From NCBI GenBank assembly GCA_009827215.1, contig WUAJ01000061.1, positions 1-10,991 of the forward strand: a stretch of 10,991 nt of DNA. Direction: 5' to 3'. Made by a program: the position numbers and the translations under genes. Under the pieces are notes generated by a model that was not told the origin of the DNA, made no database searches, and worked only from the letters and a program-made list of their open reading frames with translations. Below, one piece after another: positions 7,123 to 10,991 of the stretch; positions within the stretch are counted from its first letter, which is position 1, and the number at the start of each line of letters is the position of its first letter. Origin of the DNA: Phycisphaeraceae bacterium. Its GTDB lineage: Bacteria; Planctomycetota; Phycisphaerae; Phycisphaerales; UBA1924.

Positions 7123-7701
7123 ATGCCAATCGAAAAAGATGTCCTCACGACCGGTGAGGTTGCCAAAATCTGTAATGTTGCCCCCCGAACAGTCTCGAAA
7201 TGGTTCGACTCAGGACAACTCAAAGGCTACCGAATCCCAGGCTCCAAGGACCGACGCATCCCCGTCCCAGAGCTCTACCGCTTCATGAAAGCCCACCATA
7301 TCCCAATGGACGGCATCTCCACAGGGACCACCCGCGTCCTCATCGTCGATACAGACCAAGAAGTCTCCGATGTCCTCAACACTGTACTCGCTGAACAAAC
7401 CAACTACGACACCCAGGTCGCCAACAGCGCCTTCTCCGCAGGACTCGCCTGCGAACGCTTCCGCCCGCATGTTGTCCTCATCGATGTGCATGTCTCCGAC
7501 GGCGAACCACGCGAACTCGCCTCCATGATCCGCTCAAGCGAATCCATGCAGATGACCAAACTCATCGCCATGTCAGGAAAGCTCACCGACGGCCAAGCCC
7601 AAGGACTCCGCGCCGCCGGATTCGACTCATTCCTCAAAAAACCATTCCAGGTCCGAGCAATGATCGAAGCCATCGAGCAAGCGACCAACATCGCAGCATA
7701 A
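7123..7701 (+). CDS. HTH-receiver fusion regulator
   Basis: The 192-residue protein joins an N-terminal excisionase/MerR-type winged helix (about 8-56: LTTGEVAKICNVAPRTVSKW, then YRIPGSKDRRIP) to a C-terminal response-regulator receiver (about 71-190). The receiver keeps the key residues: acidic D76 and D78 in VLIVDTDQE, phosphoacceptor D121 in VVLIDVHV, S151 in the switch position and K173 in FLKKPF. This order is the reverse of the common receiver-then-HTH layout. It should bind DNA under phosphorylation control; no kinase gene lies beside it. ATG 7123 is chosen because GAGGTGAGAAG precedes it; an upstream in-frame start at 7057 would add 22 residues with no family resemblance. It is transcribed alone and ends in a strong terminator. 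Confidence 0.88.
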   Translation: MPIEKDVLTTGEVAKICNVAPRTVSKWFDSGQLKGYRIPGSKDRRIPVPELYRFMKAHHIPMDGISTGTTRVLIVDTDQEVSDVLNTVLAEQTNYDTQVANSAFSAGLACERFRPHVVLIDVHVSDGEPRELASMIRSSESMQMTKLIAMSGKLTDGQAQGLRAAGFDSFLKKPFQVRAMIEAIEQATNIAA

Positions 7702-7726
7702 GCCAACAACAAAACACACCAACGCC

Positions 7727-7769
7727 AACGCCGTGAACTGCAAGGACGCAGTTCCCGGCGTTGTTTATT
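7727..7769 (+). terminator. Rho-independent terminator of the regulator gene
   Basis: The stem AACGCCG-t-GAACTGC (7727-7741) pairs with GCAGTTC-c-CGGCGTT (7748-7762): 14 base pairs with one internal mismatch and a 6-base loop, followed by GTTTATT. It lies 25 bases past the stop codon. Confidence 0.88.
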
Positions 7770-7784
7770 GATCAGCATTCTTTT

Positions 7785-7799
7785 TTAGAATCATTCTTA
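7785..7799. promoter_or_regulatory. PerR/Fur-like operator upstream of dps
   Basis: TTAGAATCATTCTTA is a 7-1-7 near-palindrome. It matches 11 of the 14 specified positions of the Bacillus PerR box TTATAATnATTATAA and 10 of 14 of the Fur-type box TGATAATnATTATCA. It lies 57 bases upstream of the dps start, and a possible -10 element TAGAAT is at 7809-7814. Dps genes are classic targets of peroxide- or iron-sensing Fur-family repressors. The match is by eye, and the binding protein is not in the window. Confidence 0.55.
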
Positions 7800-7856
7800 T
7801 TTAATGCCTAGAATACCCTGTCCAATCTCAACACATTCAGCAGAAAGGATGACCTC

Positions 7857-8312
7857 ATGACCTTCCCAACTTCGTACAACCCAGCCAAGCAAGCCGAGAT
7901 CCTGCAGCCATGTGTCCAAGCATGCATCGACCTCGCGCTCAACCTCAAGCAACTCCATTGGAATGTCCAAGGCCCAAACTTCAAGCCTGTCCACGAGTTC
8001 CTCGATGAGATCATCGACCACGCTCGCGCCGCATCCGACGAGATCGCCGAACGCATCGTCACGCTAGGCAAACCCGCGATCGGTCAGCGTGCCTCACTGG
8101 ATGATCCATCCATCCCAACGGCTCAAGACCAACTCGTGAGTGACCACAGCACCCTCAAGCAAACCGAGGACATGCTCGAAACCACCATCGCGCACCTCCG
8201 CAGCACTCAAAAAGCACTTGCCGACATCGACCCCGTCAGCGAAGACATGATCATCGGCATCCTCGCCAACCTCGAAAAAGACCACTGGATGGTCCGCTCC
8301 CACCTCACCTAA
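7857..8312 (+). CDS. dps: Dps family ferritin-like DNA-protection protein
   Basis: Dps forms 12-subunit shells that oxidise Fe(II), mostly with H2O2, and store it, limiting hydroxyl-radical damage in the cytoplasm. The 151-residue product has the ferroxidase signature KQLHWNVQGPNF with H34, H46, D61 and E65 at exactly the family spacing (12, 15 and 4 residues). It also has the conserved C-terminal helix LEKDHWMVR. Length is typical for miniferritins. There is no long Lys-rich N-terminal tail, so direct DNA binding is uncertain. The start ATG 7857 has AAGGA upstream. The gene is monocistronic: terminators flank it on both sides and a PerR/Fur-like box precedes it. Confidence 0.95.
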   Translation: MTFPTSYNPAKQAEILQPCVQACIDLALNLKQLHWNVQGPNFKPVHEFLDEIIDHARAASDEIAERIVTLGKPAIGQRASLDDPSIPTAQDQLVSDHSTLKQTEDMLETTIAHLRSTQKALADIDPVSEDMIIGILANLEKDHWMVRSHLT

Positions 8313-8334
8313 TCAACCTCCTATACACCAACAA

Positions 8335-8365
8335 AAAAGGGCGACCCAATCAGGACCGCCCTTTT
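8335..8365. terminator. Bidirectional terminator between dps and the M42 peptidase
   Basis: AAAAGGGCG (8335-8343) and CGCCCTTTT (8357-8365) are perfect 9-base arms around a 13-base loop. T-runs follow on both strands (TTTTCATTT on plus, a T6 run on minus), so it can end both convergent transcripts. Confidence 0.85.
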
Positions 8366-8386
8366 CATTTCAATGCTCCGGAAAGC

Positions 8387-9460
8387 TTACTTGAGCTCCC
8401 CCATCGCCGCCGCGAGCACATCACACGCCGCCTGCAGATCCTTCTTATCGATCATCTCAGTCACCGTGTGGATATAGCGAGTGCCAACAGTCACGCCGAC
8501 CGCCTTCGCGCCCGCCGCCGCTTGCTGCGCAGCCGCGCCGTCCTGACCGCCCGCTGCAAGAATCGAACGCTGGTAGCGGATCCGCTTCTTCTTCGCGATC
8601 GATTCGATCTTCGAGGTCAGCTCGTAATCCGAGATAAAGCTGCTGTCCTTGACATGCAGCGCAAACCCCTCGCCCTGCGTCGTTACCGCTTCATTCGCAG
8701 GCACACCAGGCGTATCGCACGACAGCGTCACATCAATCCCGATCCCGATGTCAGGCTGCACCGCAAACGAAGCCGTCTTCGCCCCGCGGAGCCCCACCTC
8801 TTCCTGCGTCGTAAACGCGACCACGATCTCGCAGTTGTTCCCAGACTTCGAGCTCACCAGCTTCTTCACCGACTCGATCCCGAGCCAGCACGCGACGCGA
8901 TTGTCCAGCGCCTTGGAAACACACTTGCCGCCAATCTCAATGAACGGCTCATCCATCACCACATAATCACCAATCTTGAAGGTCTTCTTCACCTGAGCCG
9001 CAGTCATCCCCGTATCTACAAAGAACTCCTTGACCTCAGGTACCTTCTTGCGATCCTCCGGACTCGCGATGTGCACCGGACGACCACCCGGATTCATCAC
9101 CGCTTTGTAATCGCCCGAATCCGCGCAGACCAGCACGCGACGCGAGAACAAGTTCCGCGTATCAAACCCACCCGCCGGAGACAACCACAAGAACCCCTGC
9201 TCATCAATGCTCGAGATGTAGAACCCGATCTCGTCCATGTGACACAGCAGCATCAGCACCTTCGCGTCCTTAACCTTCTTCACCCCACCCGAAGCCGTGC
9301 GAGGCTTGCGCCGACAGATCAGCGACCCCATCGCGTCGGTCTCCACCGAATCAAACAGCCCCTTGATCTCCTTCTCGATCAGCGCCCGCACGCGCTCCTC
9401 ACGACCAGGCACGCCGGGAGTCTCACACAAGTTCGCAAGCAGTTTCGTATTCAAAGCCAC
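8387..9460 (-). CDS. M42 family metallopeptidase (glutamyl aminopeptidase / FrvX type)
   Basis: M42 enzymes are large cytosolic di-metal aminopeptidases that trim peptides from the N-terminus. The 357-residue product keeps the full active site: H74 and D76 in CHMDEIGF, bridging D186 in KALDNRVA, catalytic E220 and ligand E221 in TTQEEVGLRGA, D243 in GIDVTLSCD, and H331 in TRYIHTVTE. The AAGGQDGAA loop is also typical of the family. Length is normal. GTG 9460 is chosen because AAGGAG lies 6 bases upstream; the open frame to 9496 would add 12 residues without a ribosome-binding site. Substrate preference cannot be read from sequence. It is divergent from the ygfZ gene, with a nested dyad between them, and convergent with dps. 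Confidence 0.95.
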   Translation of the reverse strand: MALNTKLLANLCETPGVPGREERVRALIEKEIKGLFDSVETDAMGSLICRRKPRTASGGVKKVKDAKVLMLLCHMDEIGFYISSIDEQGFLWLSPAGGFDTRNLFSRRVLVCADSGDYKAVMNPGGRPVHIASPEDRKKVPEVKEFFVDTGMTAAQVKKTFKIGDYVVMDEPFIEIGGKCVSKALDNRVACWLGIESVKKLVSSKSGNNCEIVVAFTTQEEVGLRGAKTASFAVQPDIGIGIDVTLSCDTPGVPANEAVTTQGEGFALHVKDSSFISDYELTSKIESIAKKKRIRYQRSILAAGGQDGAAAQQAAAGAKAVGVTVGTRYIHTVTEMIDKKDLQAACDVLAAAMGELK

Positions 9461-9480
9461 AGGACGCTCCTTCGAGTTCC

Positions 9481-9528
9481 ATTGAACACACATCACCCAG
9501 GAACATTCCCAGCAATCATGTGTTCAAT
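9481..9528. promoter_or_regulatory. Coaxial nested dyad in the divergent peptidase-ygfZ promoter region
   Basis: Perfect 10-bp inverted arms, ATTGAACACA (9481-9490) and TGTGTTCAAT (9519-9528), flank a 28-base spacer. An inner dyad GGAAcaTTCC (9500-9509) has exactly the same centre (between 9504 and 9505). The site lies between GTG 9460 and ATG 9601, so one dimeric or tetrameric regulator could control both genes. No known operator is recognised. Confidence 0.45.
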
Positions 9529-9600
9529 ATTTGATTTATTTCAGAACAGTTGTACTCTAGCACAAAGTCCACCTTCGCACAACCGCTACGATCAAATCGT

Positions 9601-10737
9601 ATGACCACCACCAACCCCCTCCACGCCGTTCACGAGTCCTCAGAAGCCTTCTTCATCCCCTACGGCCCTCAAAACGCCCAAACCCAAGTCGTCGAAACCT
9701 TCGGACAACTCGACATGGAATACGCCGCACTCCGAAAAGCCGCCGTCGTATTCGACGAACCACACATGGCGACGCTCAAAATCACCGGATCAGAACGCCA
9801 CGCCTTCCTCAACAACATGCTCACCGCCAAAGTGGACGACCTCAAACCCGGACAATCCATCTTCAGCTTCTGGCTCAACCGCCAAGGCCGCATCGATGCC
9901 GACCTCCGACTCATCGAGCGCGAAGACCACACCCTCGTCAAACTCGATCGACACCTCGCCAAGCAAACCGCCGAATCCCTGAGCACCTTCATCTTCGCCG
10001 AGGACATCGAGATCACCATCGACGACTCACTCCACTGGATCTCCATCCACGGCCCAACCTCCTTCACACACCTCCAAACTGACCCAATCGAAGAACACCA
10101 CAACACCACCGTCACACTCAACAACACCCAAGTCGTCGCCGACCGCTTCGACCTCACCGGAGAGATCGGCCTCTCCCTCGCGATCCCCACCGACCAACTC
10201 GACACCATCTACAAACAACTCACCGCGCAAGACGAAAGCAAATCCAACCCCAAGCCCACCGGCTGGCTCGCCATCAACACCGCCCGCATCGAAGCCGGAC
10301 ATCCACTCTACAACATCGACTTCGGCCCCGACACCCTCCCAGCCGAATCAGGGATCATGAACTCCCGCGTCCACCTCGCCAAAGGCTGCTACCTCGGACA
10401 AGAAGTCGTCGCGCGCATGCACGCCCGCAACATCCGCAAGCAAGCCATCGTCCCGATCCGAGTCAACGACCAGCGCATCACCGTCGAGCACCAAGAGATC
10501 CTCCAGCCAATGACCGGCGCGTACATCTACGCCAAAGACCAAGCCGGACAGACTCCCATCGGCGCTGTCACCAGCTCAACCATCTCCCCCATGCTCGGCG
10601 CGATCCCCATCGCCTTCGCGATGATCAAAGATTCGCACACCGCGCCAGGAACCGAACTCGCCGTCACCGCCGAAGGCACCTACGCAAGCTGCACCGTCAA
10701 CGAGACCTACGCGTTCTGGACCAAACCCAGCTCGTGA
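9601..10737 (+). CDS. ygfZ: YgfZ/GcvT-family folate-binding protein
   Basis: YgfZ proteins bind tetrahydrofolate and support repair or assembly of certain Fe-S enzymes, including the MiaB tRNA-modifying enzyme. The 378-residue product has the GcvT-like fold and the hallmark KGCYLGQE (261-268) with its conserved cysteine. Other typical parts are the N-terminal region around FLNNMLTAKVDDLKPGQ and a C-terminal barrel-like domain from about residue 280. It lacks the features that would make it a glycine-cleavage T-protein, and no gcvH or gcvP is nearby. ATG 9601 is the first ATG in the frame but has no clear Shine-Dalgarno; a TTG at 9550 would give 17 unrelated residues. The gene is rich in C-ending codons and abuts the convergent RibD-like gene with no gap. 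Confidence 0.92.
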   Translation: MTTTNPLHAVHESSEAFFIPYGPQNAQTQVVETFGQLDMEYAALRKAAVVFDEPHMATLKITGSERHAFLNNMLTAKVDDLKPGQSIFSFWLNRQGRIDADLRLIEREDHTLVKLDRHLAKQTAESLSTFIFAEDIEITIDDSLHWISIHGPTSFTHLQTDPIEEHHNTTVTLNNTQVVADRFDLTGEIGLSLAIPTDQLDTIYKQLTAQDESKSNPKPTGWLAINTARIEAGHPLYNIDFGPDTLPAESGIMNSRVHLAKGCYLGQEVVARMHARNIRKQAIVPIRVNDQRITVEHQEILQPMTGAYIYAKDQAGQTPIGAVTSSTISPMLGAIPIAFAMIKDSHTAPGTELAVTAEGTYASCTVNETYAFWTKPSS

Positions 10738-10991
10738 TCACTCGCCGTGTCTGAAAAATAGATGCACATCTCCATCCACCACCCGAGTTCGATTCAACTC
10801 GAACCGTTTCATCTGCGACAACTGCTCACACACGCGCCCGCTCGCGCATGACCTGCCCGAATCATCCCCCATCACCGCCGGCGCAACATGCACCACCGCC
10901 TCATCAATCAGATCCGCATCCAAAAGCCCACCCAAAAGCGTCGGACCCGCCTCGATCAGAATCGAGCTCACCCCAAGCTCCGACGACAACC
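10738..10991 (-). CDS. ribD: RibD C-terminal (pyrimidine reductase) domain protein, 5' part outside window
   Basis: Only the last 83 or so residues are visible. They contain SSILIEAGPTLLGGLLDADLIDEAVVHVAPAVMG, the end of the RibD_C/dihydrofolate-reductase-like fold. In RibD this domain reduces the ribosyl side chain of the riboflavin precursor with NADPH. The short motif with EAGPTL and the following DADLIDE helix is highly typical. Whether the deaminase half is present cannot be seen, so a stand-alone RibD_C reductase remains possible. The stop codon (10738-10740) directly touches the stop of ygfZ. The frame is open through the right edge; the TTG at 10989 is not a likely start. Confidence 0.75.
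   Translation of the reverse strand, partial: LSSELGVSSILIEAGPTLLGGLLDADLIDEAVVHVAPAVMGDDSGRSCASGRVCEQLSQMKRFELNRTRVVDGDVHLFFRHGE

Noticed and set aside
9531..9558. Promoter TTGATT-16-TACTCT upstream of ygfZ
   Set aside because: The -10 match is poor. Position is plausible but evidence is too weak for a feature.
8468..9604. 378-codon plus-strand open frame opposite the M42 peptidase
   Set aside because: Arg-rich low-information sequence. The minus frame has all the M42 metal ligands.
1..10991. tRNA or rRNA genes, CRISPR array, insertion sequence, prophage, defence or toxin-antitoxin system
   Set aside because: Read on both strands: no cloverleaf or rRNA motifs, no regularly spaced repeats, no transposase or integrase, and no defence-type domain.

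Overview
The base composition (mid-50s % GC by eye), the gene families and the codon style suggest a Planctomycetota bacterium, probably of the Phycisphaerae. This is an inference from gene content only; no rRNA or other marker gene lies in the window.

Left half (1-6752, all on the minus strand): a type IV pilus / type II secretion-like cluster. In transcription order it holds an exported HEAT-repeat protein (4545-6752) closed by its own terminator, a major-pseudopilin-like gene broken by one missing base (3722-4182), a second related pseudopilin (3182-3607), a GspH/FimT-like minor pseudopilin (2564-3142), a small acidic single-pass membrane protein (2243-2485), and an outer-membrane secretin that runs off the left edge (1-2077). 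Two strong hairpins punctuate the pilin operon. One follows the first pilin gene. The other holds the Shine-Dalgarno sequence of the small membrane protein. Together the genes supply pseudopilus subunits and the outer-membrane pore. The ATPase, platform protein and prepilin peptidase are not in the window.

Right half (7057-10991): individually transcribed housekeeping, stress and regulatory genes. These are a short regulator with an N-terminal excisionase/MerR-type helix-turn-helix and a C-terminal receiver domain (7123-7701), a Dps ferritin (7857-8312) with a PerR/Fur-like box upstream, an M42 metallopeptidase (8387-9460, minus), a YgfZ-type folate-binding protein (9601-10737), and the C-terminal end of a RibD-type reductase (10738-10991, minus). 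Hairpin terminators follow the regulator and dps. A coaxial nested dyad lies between the divergent peptidase and ygfZ genes.

I found no rRNA or tRNA gene, CRISPR array, insertion sequence or phage gene, and no recognisable defence system. The most noteworthy items are the frameshifted pilin, the hairpins of the pilin operon, the small acidic protein beside the secretin, the receiver-like segment inside the exported HEAT protein, the putative PerR/Fur site at dps, the nested dyad at 9481-9528 and a marked excess of GATC.
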